DNA of 64,000 bases. Source: Rhodospirillales bacterium URHD0017 (GTDB taxonomy: Bacteria; Pseudomonadota; Alphaproteobacteria; Reyranellales; Reyranellaceae). This document shows positions 51,020 to 61,973 of the stretch, piece by piece. How positions within the stretch are numbered: the first letter of the stretch is position 1; each line of letters starts with the position of its first letter. Under the pieces are notes generated by a model. That model searched no databases. It saw only the letters and a list, made by a program, of their open reading frames with translations, and was not told the origin of the DNA. The DNA is taken from assembly GCA_900110395.1 (NCBI GenBank), contig FODP01000003.1, positions 62,001 to 126,000 on the forward strand. The letters run 5' to 3'. Both the position numbers and the translations under genes were made by a program.

Positions 51020-51787
51020 TCAGAGCGTGCGGAAGCCGCCGTCGGCCATGATGATGCTGCCCGTGACGTAGGATGACAGATCGGAAGCCAGGAAGATGGC
51101 GGGTCCGGCGACATCCTCGGGCTTGCCGGCGCGGTTCAACGGCGTGTGGCGCATGACCATGGCGACCATGTCGGGATTCTTGGCCCGCGCCTCGGCATTG
51201 ATCCTGGTCTCGATCAGGCCGGGCCCGATGGCGTTGACGCGAACGCCGTCCTTGCCGAGCTCCGCCGCCAGCGCTCGGGTAAAACCCAGCACGCCGTGCT
51301 TGGAGGTCGTGTAGGCGGCCGAATTGGGCCAGCTCACATGCACGAACGACTGGATCGAGCCGATATTGACGATCCGCCCCTTGGTCGAGCGGATCTGGTC
51401 GAGGAAGGCGTGGGTGACGTTGAACACGCCATCGAGATTGATCGACAGGATGTCGTCCCAGTCCTTGGCCACGGCGGCGGCGTCGCCGGTGATGGGATTG
51501 CGCCGGTTGATGCCGGCATTGTTGACCAGGATGGAGACGTTGCCGCCCTTGGCGATCTCGGCGGCAGTGGCCTTGCAGGCCTGTCGGTCGGTCACGTCGA
51601 CTTTTACGGCGGACGCCTTGCCGCCGGCCTTGGCGACGAGGTCGACGGTCTCGTTCGCGCCCTCGAGGTTGGCATCGAGCACGATGACCCTGGCGCCTTC
51701 GCGGGCGTAGGCCTGGCATATGCCCTGCCCGATGCCCGATCCGCCGCCGGTCACGGCGGCAATGTGTCCCTGAAGAAGGCCCGCCAT
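51020..51787 (-). CDS. Short-chain dehydrogenase/reductase
   Basis: The 255-aa SDR has cofactor motif VTGGGSGIGQG near residue 12, NNAGINRRNP, catalytic YTTSK (SAAYTTSKHGVLGF) near 158, and DASLE-type NAD preference from ARVIVLDANLE. Polyol or hydroxy-acid dehydrogenation is likely. GGAGG lies upstream of the ATG. It leads the LLM gene on the same strand. Confidence 0.9.
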   Translation of the reverse strand: MAGLLQGHIAAVTGGGSGIGQGICQAYAREGARVIVLDANLEGANETVDLVAKAGGKASAVKVDVTDRQACKATAAEIAKGGNVSILVNNAGINRRNPITGDAAAVAKDWDDILSINLDGVFNVTHAFLDQIRSTKGRIVNIGSIQSFVHVSWPNSAAYTTSKHGVLGFTRALAAELGKDGVRVNAIGPGLIETRINAEARAKNPDMVAMVMRHTPLNRAGKPEDVAGPAIFLASDLSSYVTGSIIMADGGFRTL

Positions 51788-51880
51788 TCGTTCCCTCCTG
51801 ATTTCAGGAGGAAGAAGACCTCACTGCGCCCCGAAGCGAAAGACCATAAGTCTCGGGGCTGCCGCAGGGCGGCCAGACGC

Positions 51881-52207
51881 CTAGTGCGTCTCCTTCATGA
51901 TCTGCGCCTTGGCCTCGACCAGCAGGCGCTCGGACTGCCGGCGGATGGTGTGCTCTTCCGTCGGCTTGCCGGCGGCGGCGAGGTCCTTCATCAGCTTGTG
52001 CAGGACATCGTTGTCGCCCGGCTTCTCGAAGTTGGCCAAGACGATTTCCTTGGCATAGGCCTCGGCGTCGGCGCCGCTCTTGCCCATCAGGCCGGCGGCC
52101 CACAGGCCGAGCAGCTTGTTCTTGCGCGAGGTGGACTTGAATTGCAGGTCCTGGTCGTGCTCGAACTTCTTCTCGAAGGCTTTTTCGCGCTCGTCGAACG
52201 TGGTCAT
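51881..52207 (-). CDS. DUF1476 protein, F1-ATPase inhibitor zeta subunit
   Basis: The 108-aa protein matches DUF1476: MTTFDEREKAFEKKFEHDQD, then a charged four-helix body ending ERLLVEAKAQIMKE. In alphaproteobacteria this zeta subunit blocks ATP hydrolysis by the F1Fo-ATPase with its N-terminal segment. The ATG at 52207 fits the conserved MTTFD start. In many relatives it neighbours purB/purC directly; here unrelated genes flank it. Confidence 0.88.
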   Translation of the reverse strand: MTTFDEREKAFEKKFEHDQDLQFKSTSRKNKLLGLWAAGLMGKSGADAEAYAKEIVLANFEKPGDNDVLHKLMKDLAAAGKPTEEHTIRRQSERLLVEAKAQIMKETH

Positions 52208-52314
52208 GGCCGCTCCGGTTGGGCTCGTTGCGCCGGTATATAGCGGCGCCGGCGGCGTCTTTCCACCTCTGGCTGGCGGTGGCAAAGTCGCAGCCATTCG
52301 GAGGAAAACACTCG

Positions 52315-53163
52315 ATGTCGCTGGAAAAGCTGCATGAATGGGTCGGCCGCACCCGGGCTGTCGAGGACTTCGCCGCGCGTTTTCCGGTGCGGGCCCTGAT
52401 CGCCACCTTCGACGAGAAGGACCCTGACCCGGAGGTCGGCGACGCGCTGCCGCCGCTCTGGCACTGGCTCTATTTCCTCGAGGCCGCGCCCTTGTCCAAG
52501 GTCGGCTCGGACGGCCATGCTGAACGCGGCGACTTCCTGCCGCCCGTCCCGCTGCCGCGCCGCATGTGGGCCGGCAGCCGCTTTGCCTTCACCGGACCGC
52601 CAATCCGGGTCGGGCAGACCGTCCGCCGCTCCTCGCGCATCAAGTCGGTCGAGCGCAAGACCGGCTCGACCGGCGACATGGTTTTCGTCACCGTGGAGCA
52701 CACCGTGTCAGGCCCCGACGGCGTCTCCTTCGTCGAGGGCCATGACATTGTCTATCGCGAGGCGGCGAAGCCCGGCGAGAAGCAACGCGAGCCCAAGCCT
52801 GCCCCGACGGACGCCACCTGGTCGAAGACGATCATGGCCGATCCAGTGCTGTTGTTCAGATTTTCGGCTCTCACCTTCAACGGTCATCGCATCCACTACG
52901 ACCAGCCTTATGTCACTGGCACCGAAGGGTATCCCGGCCTGATCGTTCATGGCCCGCTGATGGGCATGGTGCAAATCGAGTTGGCCCGTCGCGCGAATCC
53001 CGATAAGATTCCACGGAGTTTCGAGTTTCGTGCGTTGGCGCCGGTCTATGCCGGAGCGGCTTTTTCGGTCCACGCGCGTCAGGAAGGCGAGGGGGGCATC
53101 GCCACTTGGATTGCCGATCGCAACGGCGGTCTGGCGCAACAAGGGAGAGTAATGTTCCAATGA
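52315..53163 (+). CDS. MaoC/FAS1-like double-hotdog hydratase (mesaconyl-C4-CoA hydratase-like)
   Basis: The 282-aa protein has an N-terminal hot-dog half (MSLEKLHEWVGRTRAVEDF, PLWHWLYFL, RRMWAGSRFAF) and a C-terminal MaoC half carrying hydratase residues in HRIHYDQPYV and LIVHGPLMG. It resembles mesaconyl-C4-CoA hydratases. GGAGGAAAACACTCG precedes the ATG. Its stop overlaps the next gene by 4 bp. Confidence 0.83.
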   Translation: MSLEKLHEWVGRTRAVEDFAARFPVRALIATFDEKDPDPEVGDALPPLWHWLYFLEAAPLSKVGSDGHAERGDFLPPVPLPRRMWAGSRFAFTGPPIRVGQTVRRSSRIKSVERKTGSTGDMVFVTVEHTVSGPDGVSFVEGHDIVYREAAKPGEKQREPKPAPTDATWSKTIMADPVLLFRFSALTFNGHRIHYDQPYVTGTEGYPGLIVHGPLMGMVQIELARRANPDKIPRSFEFRALAPVYAGAAFSVHARQEGEGGIATWIADRNGGLAQQGRVMFQ

Positions 53164-53711
53164 CCAAGCACGTTCATCACGCGGGATGCGGCTGCATGGC
53201 AGCCCTGTCCCGCCGCTCGCTGTTCGGCATGGGCATCGCAGCCGGCGCCGTGGCGATGACAGCGCCGCGTCTCGCCTTCGCCCAAACGCCCGGCCCGACC
53301 TACGAAGCGATGCTGATGAACTGCATCGACCCGCGCTTCTCGACCTTCGCCTGGACATACATGGGAAGCAACGGCTGGCAGAACCTCTACAGCCAGTTCA
53401 CCATCGCCGGCGGCCCGATCGCGGCCGTCGTCGACAGCAAGCCCTTCGCCGCATGGCAGCAGGCCTGGTGGGACAACCTCGCCATCTCGATCCAGCTGCA
53501 TCAGGTCAAGCGTGTCGTCGGCCTCTGCCATCGCGACTGCGGCGCTGCCGCCCTGGCCTATGGGGAGAAGATCAAGACGGATCCAGCCTTCGAGACCGCC
53601 AAGCTCAGCGAGGCGCTGCGCGCCTTCCGCGCCGAGGTCAAGAAGCGCCACGGTCTCGACACCAACCTCGGGATTCAGTCCTTGAACGGTGCCGTCGAGG
53701 TCGTGACCTGA
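53160..53711 (+). CDS. Tat-exported beta-carbonic-anhydrase-like protein
   Basis: The 183-aa protein has a twin-arginine signal (LSRRSLFGMGIAAGAVAM, cut near AFAQ). The mature part holds the zinc motifs of beta-class carbonic anhydrases: C-x-D-x-R in MNCIDPRF and H-x2-C in LCHRDCGA. The rest is shorter and more divergent than catalytic beta-CAs, so activity is likely but not certain. An exported beta-CA is uncommon. A His/Cys-rich MTKHVHHAGCGC start precedes the signal. It is coupled to the hydratase gene by ATGA. Confidence 0.72.
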   Translation: MTKHVHHAGCGCMAALSRRSLFGMGIAAGAVAMTAPRLAFAQTPGPTYEAMLMNCIDPRFSTFAWTYMGSNGWQNLYSQFTIAGGPIAAVVDSKPFAAWQQAWWDNLAISIQLHQVKRVVGLCHRDCGAAALAYGEKIKTDPAFETAKLSEALRAFRAEVKKRHGLDTNLGIQSLNGAVEVVT

Positions 53712-53743
53712 TAGAATGCGGGGTCTGCCGATGACCCCCGTTC

Positions 53744-54781
53744 GTGCCTGAATCGATCCTTCCCGCCCCGCAATTGAGCGGCAGTGCGCTGGAACGCCAA
53801 CTGGCGAGCCAGCGCGCCCGGCGGATGGCCGACCCACTGCTGTCGCTGGTCGTGCCGGTGTTCAACGAGGAAGAGTCGATCGACCTCTACCTGGACACGG
53901 TGCCGCCGCTGATGGAACGCGACGGCCTCCGTTTCGAGATCGTGTTCGTCAATGACGGCTCGCGTGACAACACGCTGGCCTGTCTGCTCGACCGCGCCAC
54001 GCTCGACCCACGACTGCGGATCGTCAACCTGTCGCGCAACTTCGGCAAGGAGGCGGCGCTGACCGCCGGCATCGACCATGCGAAGGGCGACGTCATCGTG
54101 CCCATGGACATCGACCTGCAGGATCCGCCGGAGCTGATCGAGCCCTTCATGGCGCGCTGGCGCGAGGGCTACGACATCGTCTACGGCGTGCGCACCCAGC
54201 GTGCCTGGGACACCGCCGCCAAGCGGCTGTCGGCCAACTGGTTCTATCGCGTGTTCAATTCGATGTCGCCGGTGCGCATCCCCGAGAATGTCGGCGACTT
54301 CCGCCTGGTCGACCGCCGCGCCGTCGAGGTGCTGCGGCAACTGCCCGAACGCAACCGCTTCATGAAGGGTCTGTTCGCCTGGGTCGGTTTCAACGCCATC
54401 GGCGTGCCCTACGAGCGGCCGCAGCGTGCTGCCGGCTCGAGCAAGTTCAACCTGTGGCGATTGTGGAACTTCGCGCTCGACGGCGTGGTCTCCTTCTCGA
54501 CCGCACCCTTGCGCGCCTGGTTCTATGTCGGCGTGGTGATTGCCGCCATCGCCGTGCTCTATGCCCTGTTCATCGTCACCCGCGTCCTGCTGTTCGGCAT
54601 CGACACGCCGGGCTACGCCTCGCTCTTGATCGCGGTGTTGCTGATGGGCGCCATCCAGCTCCTGTCGCTCGGCATCATCGGCGAATATCTCGGCCGCCTC
54701 TTCCTCGAGGTCAAAGGCCGGCCGATCTACGTGGTCGAAAGCGTTTACGAGAACGGGGACGTCCAGGCGCCGAAATCCTGA
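53744..54781 (+). CDS. Family 2 glycosyltransferase, GtrB/DPM1-like, with C-terminal membrane helices
   Basis: The 345-aa protein has the GT-A fold: LSLVVPVFNEEESIDLYLD, FVNDGSRDNTL, DIDLQDPPELIEPF (the DxD-type motif), then MARWREGYDIVYGVR. Two hydrophobic helices at the C-terminus (WFYVGVVIAAIAVLYALFIV and LLIAVLLMGAIQLLSLGIIG) are typical of polyprenyl-phosphate glycosyltransferases (GtrB/DPM1). It likely loads a sugar onto undecaprenyl phosphate. It is 4 bp before the methyltransferase gene. The start codon is GTG or nearby. Confidence 0.87.
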   Translation: MPESILPAPQLSGSALERQLASQRARRMADPLLSLVVPVFNEEESIDLYLDTVPPLMERDGLRFEIVFVNDGSRDNTLACLLDRATLDPRLRIVNLSRNFGKEAALTAGIDHAKGDVIVPMDIDLQDPPELIEPFMARWREGYDIVYGVRTQRAWDTAAKRLSANWFYRVFNSMSPVRIPENVGDFRLVDRRAVEVLRQLPERNRFMKGLFAWVGFNAIGVPYERPQRAAGSSKFNLWRLWNFALDGVVSFSTAPLRAWFYVGVVIAAIAVLYALFIVTRVLLFGIDTPGYASLLIAVLLMGAIQLLSLGIIGEYLGRLFLEVKGRPIYVVESVYENGDVQAPKS

Positions 54782-54785
54782 CCCC

Positions 54786-55490
54786 ATGGACCTCAAGGAA
54801 GAAGACATTCTAGGCGCCGACATCGGCCGGCATTGGTACTACCGGTCGAAAGCGGCGGCGCTCCGCCGCATGGTCGGTGGCCTCGGTCCCAGGCGCATCC
54901 TCGATATCGGCGCGGGCTCCGGGTTCTTCTCCCGCCATCTGCTGGCCGAGACCAGTGCGCAAGCGGCGCTGTGTGTCGACATCGGCTATCCCAGCGATCG
55001 TGATGACCATGAAGGCGGCAAGCCGGTGCTCTACCGGCGAGACACCGGCCCGACCGACTGCGACCTGGTGCTGATGATGGACGTGCTGGAGCACGTCGAC
55101 GACGATCGCGGGCTGGTCCGCCACTATGCGGCCAAGGTGCCGTCCGGTGCGCACTTCCTGGTGACGGTGCCGGCTTTCCGCTTCCTGTGGAGCGGCCACG
55201 ACGTCTTCCTCGAGCACAAGCGGCGCTATCGCCTCAGCGAGATCGAGACAACGATGCGCGAGGCCGGGCTGCAGGTGATGCGTGCCGCCTACTATTTCGG
55301 TTTCGTCTTTCCCTTGGCGGCGGCGGTGCGGCTGGCGACACGCAACACGACCGAGCCCAGGAGCAGCCTGAAGAAGCACGGCGCCCTCACCAACGGCATC
55401 CTGACCACGGTGTGCGCAGCGGAACTGCCGTTCTTTCCAGTCAACCGCCTGGCCGGATTGTCGGCCTTCGTGCTGGCGCGGAAGCCTTAG
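54786..55490 (+). CDS. Class I SAM-dependent methyltransferase
   Basis: The 234-aa protein has the SAM motif RILDIGAGSGFFSRHLL near residue 39, the acidic DLVLMMDVLEHVDDD, and VTVPAFRFLWSGHD. It resembles the methyltransferases that accompany GT2/GtrB genes. The ATG follows the GT2 stop by 4 bp, so it acts with the glycosyltransferase, perhaps on a lipid-linked sugar or its acceptor. Confidence 0.85.
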   Translation: MDLKEEDILGADIGRHWYYRSKAAALRRMVGGLGPRRILDIGAGSGFFSRHLLAETSAQAALCVDIGYPSDRDDHEGGKPVLYRRDTGPTDCDLVLMMDVLEHVDDDRGLVRHYAAKVPSGAHFLVTVPAFRFLWSGHDVFLEHKRRYRLSEIETTMREAGLQVMRAAYYFGFVFPLAAAVRLATRNTTEPRSSLKKHGALTNGILTTVCAAELPFFPVNRLAGLSAFVLARKP

Positions 55491-55523
55491 ACAGCCAACA
55501 ATTCCTCCCCAGGAGGAACGCCC

Positions 55524-56312
55524 ATGCCCGTTCTCTACCGCAAGCAGGGCCATACCGGCATCCTGACGCTGAGCCGTCCCGACGCGCGCAACTGCTGGGG
55601 CCAGGACTACAATGACGGCCTGCTCCGCCATCTCGACGAGGCGACCGACGATGACGACGTCCGTTCCATCATCCTGACCGGCGACGAAGCTGGCGGCGCC
55701 TTCTCCGCCGGTGCCAACCTGCGCGATCCCAACACCCACAACACGCGCTCTGCGGCGGCCTTCGTGAAGCGCGTGGGCCGCGCTAGAAACTTCCCGTCCA
55801 ACCTGCTGGCCGACTTTCCGAAGCCCGTGATCGCCGCGGTCAACGGCTATGCCATCGGCATCGGCTGCATCATCACCTTCTGCTGCGACCTAGTCGTGGC
55901 CTCCGACCGGGCGGAGTGGCGCCTGCCGCAGGTGGCGCTCGGTATCTTGCCCAACTACGGCGGCGCGACACGGCTCGCGCGCATCGTCGGCAAGGGGCTT
56001 GCGATGCGGGTGGCGATGGGCTTCCCGCTCAAGGCGGAAGAGGCCCACCGCATCGGTCTCGCCCAGTGGCTGGTGCCGCATGCCGACCTGATGAGTCAGG
56101 CGCTGGCCGTCGCCGACCATATCGCGGGCCTGCCGCCGCTTGCCGCGCGCATGGTCAAGGAATCGATGAACCGCGGACAGGACATCCCCAGCATCGCCGA
56201 CGCGTCTTTGGTCGATACCTATCGCTTCATGGTGCTGGAGATGAGCGAGGACAAGGCCGAGGCGCACGAGGCCTGGCGCGAGCGTCGCAAACCACGCTTC
56301 CGCGGGCAGTAG
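55524..56312 (+). CDS. Enoyl-CoA hydratase/isomerase family protein
   Basis: The 262-aa crotonase-fold protein has GILTLSRPDARNCWG, the oxyanion-hole strands GAFSAGANLRD and AAVNGYAIGIGCIITFCCDLVV, and a C-terminal MVKESMNRGQ. The residues usually serving as catalytic glutamates are not clearly conserved by eye, so the exact reaction (hydratase versus isomerase) is open. A strong Shine-Dalgarno (AGGAGGAACGCC) precedes the ATG. Confidence 0.87.
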   Translation: MPVLYRKQGHTGILTLSRPDARNCWGQDYNDGLLRHLDEATDDDDVRSIILTGDEAGGAFSAGANLRDPNTHNTRSAAAFVKRVGRARNFPSNLLADFPKPVIAAVNGYAIGIGCIITFCCDLVVASDRAEWRLPQVALGILPNYGGATRLARIVGKGLAMRVAMGFPLKAEEAHRIGLAQWLVPHADLMSQALAVADHIAGLPPLAARMVKESMNRGQDIPSIADASLVDTYRFMVLEMSEDKAEAHEAWRERRKPRFRGQ

Positions 56313-56416
56313 GCTTTGCCGGAGCGCGCCACTCCGTGGCGCTCATCTTCTTGCGGACCGCGAGCCTCCGGCTCGCTCGCGAATCATGAGCGTGCAAAAT
56401 GCGCGCCGGTGATGGC

Positions 56417-56596
56417 TCAGACGCACGCCCATACGAATGCGGCGAGCCATCCGATTGTCGTCCAGCCCGTGAGCAGATTGAGAAAGGCGATGCGAAAGCG
56501 CGATGGCTTTGCTCGATAGAACGCGATGATGGACGGTATGAAATAGAGCGCCACGAAGGCAGTGACATAAACCGCATGCACGATGACGCTCGCCAT
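56417..56596 (-). CDS. Superinfection immunity family small membrane protein
   Basis: This 59-aa protein runs from the ATG at 56596 to the stop at 56417. It has two hydrophobic helices: VTAFVALYFIPSIIAFYRAK and FLNLLTGWTTIGWLAAFVWA. The IPSIIAF-Y-R and FLNLLTGWT-IGWL-A-VWA pattern matches the T4 Imm/superinfection-immunity family (PF14373-type), which is widespread in bacterial genomes outside phage. GGAGGGGGAGCG is a strong ribosome-binding site. No phage genes are near, so the function is probably not phage immunity; it is listed for its small size. Confidence 0.75.
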   Translation of the reverse strand: MASVIVHAVYVTAFVALYFIPSIIAFYRAKPSRFRIAFLNLLTGWTTIGWLAAFVWACV

Positions 56597-56755
56597 CGCT
56601 CCCCCTCCCCAGCGACGGATGCTGCACCTCCCGACAGAGGGTCACAAGCGCTAGTGCCGGTCCAGGGCGACCTGGTGAGACGTCGTTCAAAGCCCGCAGT
56701 TCAACACTGAGCCTATCGACCTCGTCCTGGCCCGCGGTCCCGGAAGACTAGGAGG

Positions 56756-57868
56756 TTACGGCACGTCCTTCGACGAGATCCGCCGACGCTTGGCGTTGAT
56801 CTCGCGCAGCACCACCAGCATTTCCTCGGCGACGACGTCGCCCGGGATGCCATCGCCCTCGGCCTCGAGCTCCTTCATGTCGACCCATACCGCGTAGAGC
56901 GGCGCGGTGCGGCTGGTGATGATGCCGGCATGCAGCAGAGTCTTGATCAGCACCCGGAACATGTTGGTGCTTTCCTTCAGCGAGTTGCGGCGATCGTCGT
57001 CGCTGAAACTCTCCTTCACGGCGTCGCGCACCCACTGCCAGTCGAGCCCGTACTTGGCGTAGAGCAACTGCTTCTGCTCGGTGTTGATCAGGTTGAACAG
57101 CAGGGTCTGGAAGATCTGGGCCGCCCAGTCCTCGACCTTGCGATGCTCTTCTTCGCTGAGATGGCGAATGGTCTTGGACGCCCAGATGCGGCCGAAGCGA
57201 TGGTGGAAAGCCTCGTCGCTCATCACCAGCTGGACCAGGCGGCGCAGCACGGGATCGTTGGTCCGCGCGTTGAGCGTGGCGAACGAGCCCATCGCCAGGC
57301 CCTCGATCAGCATCTGCATGCCGACGATCTTCTTGTAGACCTCGGGCGTGCTCACGAGGTCGGCCAGCACTGTGGCGATGGTCTTGCCGACTGGCAGCGG
57401 CTGGCCCCAGCGCTTGGTGATATAGCGCGTGAAGCCTGCGACGTGGCGCGCCTCCTCGCGCGCCTGGTTGGCGGCGTATTCCTGGGCACCCGGATCGAGC
57501 AGGATGTGGCACAGGCTGGCCGACAGCGACAAAGCGCCCTGCTCGCCATGCAGCAGGTTGGAGATCGACCAGTGCATGACGTCGTTGGCGAGCTGGATTT
57601 TCTGGCGCTCGTCCAGCCGGTCGGCGACGGCGCTGCGCAGCTCGACCACCATATCGAAGGGGACCACCGAGGTGGTGGTCATGTCGAACGGCTGGTCGAA
57701 ATCGATGTAGTTCTTGTCCAGCGGGTCCCAGAAATGGTCGTGGGTGGCCGAAATGATGCCGTCGAAGGCGTCGCTGCGCCGGCCATAACGCGGCACTTCC
57801 AGCATCGCCGGGAAGTCTTCCGGCATTATGGTGTCGTAGGCCTTGTCGTAGGTGATTTGCTGGGCCAT
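56756..57868 (-). CDS. Diiron ferritin-like domain protein
   Basis: The 370-aa protein has a helical core with possible diiron ligands: HGEQGAL, E-x2-RH in REEARHVAGFTRY, E in LIEGLAMGSF, and D-E-x2-HH in SDEAFHHRFGR. This E/ExxH/E/ExxH-like order is that of ferritin-like diiron oxygenases (AurF and tRNA-hydroxylase-like types). I cannot name the reaction. GGAGG lies 8-10 nt before the ATG at 57868; the frame also opens upstream across the purC leader. It is divergent from purC. Confidence 0.7.
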   Translation of the reverse strand: MAQQITYDKAYDTIMPEDFPAMLEVPRYGRRSDAFDGIISATHDHFWDPLDKNYIDFDQPFDMTTTSVVPFDMVVELRSAVADRLDERQKIQLANDVMHWSISNLLHGEQGALSLSASLCHILLDPGAQEYAANQAREEARHVAGFTRYITKRWGQPLPVGKTIATVLADLVSTPEVYKKIVGMQMLIEGLAMGSFATLNARTNDPVLRRLVQLVMSDEAFHHRFGRIWASKTIRHLSEEEHRKVEDWAAQIFQTLLFNLINTEQKQLLYAKYGLDWQWVRDAVKESFSDDDRRNSLKESTNMFRVLIKTLLHAGIITSRTAPLYAVWVDMKELEAEGDGIPGDVVAEEMLVVLREINAKRRRISSKDVP

Positions 57869-57894
57869 TTGGGGCCTCCAAGTTGAGGCAAATA

Positions 57895-57908
57895 TGACGG
57901 CTACGTCA
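57895..57908. promoter_or_regulatory. Palindrome between the divergent diiron gene and purC
   Basis: TGACG (57895-57899) and CGTCA (57904-57908) form a perfect 5-bp inverted repeat with a 4-nt spacer. The half-site and spacing are the FNR/CRP-like N4 geometry (canonical TTGAT-N4-ATCAA). It lies 27 bp upstream of the diiron gene start and 100 bp before purC, so it could regulate the diiron gene in response to oxygen or another signal. This is inference. Confidence 0.35.
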
Positions 57909-57975
57909 CCTTTTTCAATGGATTTTTCCCCAGTCCAGGCGCATGGCACTTCCGCCATATTCCGGCCGAATAAGG

Positions 57976-57997
57976 GGCGGATGGCGCCGTCCGCCCA
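57976..57997 (+). promoter_or_regulatory. 5' UTR hairpin adjacent to the purC ribosome-binding site
   Basis: GGGCGGA (57976-57982) and TCCGCCC (57991-57997) form a stem whose loop is itself a GGCGCC palindrome. The 3' side abuts the AGGAG at 57998-58002 that precedes the purC ATG. It could influence purC translation initiation. A purine riboswitch is not evident. Confidence 0.35.
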
Positions 57998-58007
57998 GGA
58001 GTAAAAT

Positions 58008-58772
58008 ATGTCCCGCCGCCGCCGCATCTACGAGGGCAAGGCCAAGACCTTGTTCGAGGGGCCAGAGCCCGGGACCATCGTCCAGTACTTCAAGGACGAT
58101 GCCACCGCGTTCAACAACCAGAAGAAGGGCACCATCACCGGCAAGGGTGTGATTAACAACCGCATCTCCGAGTTCCTGATGATGAAGCTCGGCGAGATCG
58201 GCGTGCCGACCCACTTCATCCGCCGGCTGAACATGCGCGAGCAGCTGATCCGCCAGGTCGAGATCATCCCGCTCGGGATCGTGGTGCGCAATGTCGCGGC
58301 CGGCTCCTTCGCCAAGCGCTTCGGTCTCGAGGAGGGAACGCAACTGCCGCGCTCGATCATGGAGTTCTTCTACAAGAACGATGCGCTGGGCGACCCCTGG
58401 GTCACCGAGGAACACATCACTGCCTTCGGCTGGGCGACGCCGCAGGACCTCGACGACATCGTGGCGCTGACTTTGCGCGTGAACGACTTCCTGTTCGGCC
58501 TGTTCCTCGGCTGCGGCATCAAGCTGATCGACTTCAAAGTCGAGTTCGGCCGCCTATATGAGGACGACATGGTGCGCATCGTGCTTGCCGACGAGATCAG
58601 CCCGGATTCCTGCCGGCTGTGGGATCTCCGAACCAACGAGAAGATGGACAAGGACCGTTTCCGCCGCGACCTCGGCAAGGTCGAGGAAGCCTACCAGGAG
58701 GTGGCGCGGCGCTTGGGAATTCTGATCGACCAGGGACCGGGCGACGTGCGCGGCCCTACTACGTTGCAATAA
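58008..58772 (+). CDS. purC: Phosphoribosylaminoimidazole-succinocarboxamide (SAICAR) synthase
   Basis: The 254-aa enzyme condenses CAIR with aspartate using ATP. It has the family start [15 protein letters not shown], the ATP motif, and [17 protein letters not shown] with [13 protein letters not shown], the PurC signature pair. Its AGGAG sits just after a hairpin in the leader. It begins the purCSQL-bolA-grxD run, with 9 bp to purS. Confidence 0.95.
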   Translation: MSRRRRIYEGKAKTLFEGPEPGTIVQYFKDDATAFNNQKKGTITGKGVINNRISEFLMMKLGEIGVPTHFIRRLNMREQLIRQVEIIPLGIVVRNVAAGSFAKRFGLEEGTQLPRSIMEFFYKNDALGDPWVTEEHITAFGWATPQDLDDIVALTLRVNDFLFGLFLGCGIKLIDFKVEFGRLYEDDMVRIVLADEISPDSCRLWDLRTNEKMDKDRFRRDLGKVEEAYQEVARRLGILIDQGPGDVRGPTTLQ

Positions 58773-58781
58773 AGAGGCGAA

Positions 58782-59024
58782 ATGAAAGCCAGAGTTCACG
58801 TGACGCTGAAGAACGGCGTGCTCGACCCCCAGGGCAAGGCCATCGGACATTCCCTCAACCGGCTGGGCTTCCCCGAGGTGGGCGACGTCCGCCAAGGCAA
58901 GTTCATCGAGCTCGAGCTCGCCGAGACCGACCAGGCCAAGGCCAAGGCCCGGCTCGACGAGATGTGCCGCAAGCTTCTGGCCAACACCGTGATCGAAAAC
59001 TACTCGATCGAGCTGGTCGGCTGA
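58782..59024 (+). CDS. purS: Phosphoribosylformylglycinamidine synthase subunit PurS
   Basis: The 80-aa PurS bridges PurQ and PurL in the FGAM synthase complex. [25 protein letters not shown] and a C-terminal [11 protein letters not shown] are diagnostic. The stop overlaps the purQ ATG (TGATG), giving tight translational coupling. Confidence 0.94.
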   Translation: MKARVHVTLKNGVLDPQGKAIGHSLNRLGFPEVGDVRQGKFIELELAETDQAKAKARLDEMCRKLLANTVIENYSIELVG

Positions 59025-59709
59025 TGAAGGCCGCGGTTCTCGTCTTCCCCGGCTCCAACCGCGAGGGCGACGTCGCCCAGGCGATCGAGCTGGTGACCGG
59101 CCGCAAGCCGCAGATGGTGTGGCACGGCGACGGCGACTTCGAAAAGACCGATCTGATCGTCGTCCCCGGCGGCTTCTCCTACGGCGACTACCTGCGCTGT
59201 GGCGCCATGGCGGCACAGTCGCCGGTGATGGCCGAGGTCAAGAAGCGCGCGGCACAGGGTGTGCCGGTGCTGGCGATCTGCAACGGCTTCCAGATCGTCA
59301 CCGAGGCGGGCCTGCTGCCGGGCACCTTGATGCGCAACGCGCACCTGAAGTTCGTCTGCTCGGACGTGCACCTGAAGGTCGAGACCAGCCAGAGCCTGTT
59401 CACCAACCGCTACCAGGCGGGCCAGGTGATCCGCGTGCCGGTGGCCCACGCCGAGGGCAACTACTTCGCCGACGACGACACGCTGAAGCGGCTGGAAGAT
59501 CGCGGCCAGATTGCCTTCCGCTATTGCGCCCCCGACGGCACGGTCAACGGCACCGGCAATCCCAACGGCTCGATCCGCAACATCGCCGGTGTGTTCAACG
59601 AGACCAAGACCGTGATGGGCCTGATGCCGCATCCGGAAAACGCCGTAGAGCCGATGTTCGGCGGCTGCGACGGCAAGGCATTGTTCGAAGGTCTGGTCGA
59701 GGCGCTCAC

Positions 59710-59713
<4 letters not shown>
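59024..59713 (+). CDS. purQ: Phosphoribosylformylglycinamidine synthase, glutaminase subunit PurQ
   Basis: The 229-aa class I glutamine amidotransferase has the nucleophile cysteine in [17 protein letters not shown] near residue 86 and histidine/glutamate in [10 protein letters not shown]. It delivers ammonia to Pur[11 protein letters not shown] marks the start. It overlaps purL by 4 bp. Confidence 0.95.
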
Positions 59714-61956
<2,243 letters not shown>

Positions 61957-61973
61957 CGCAGGAAAATCAAGCC

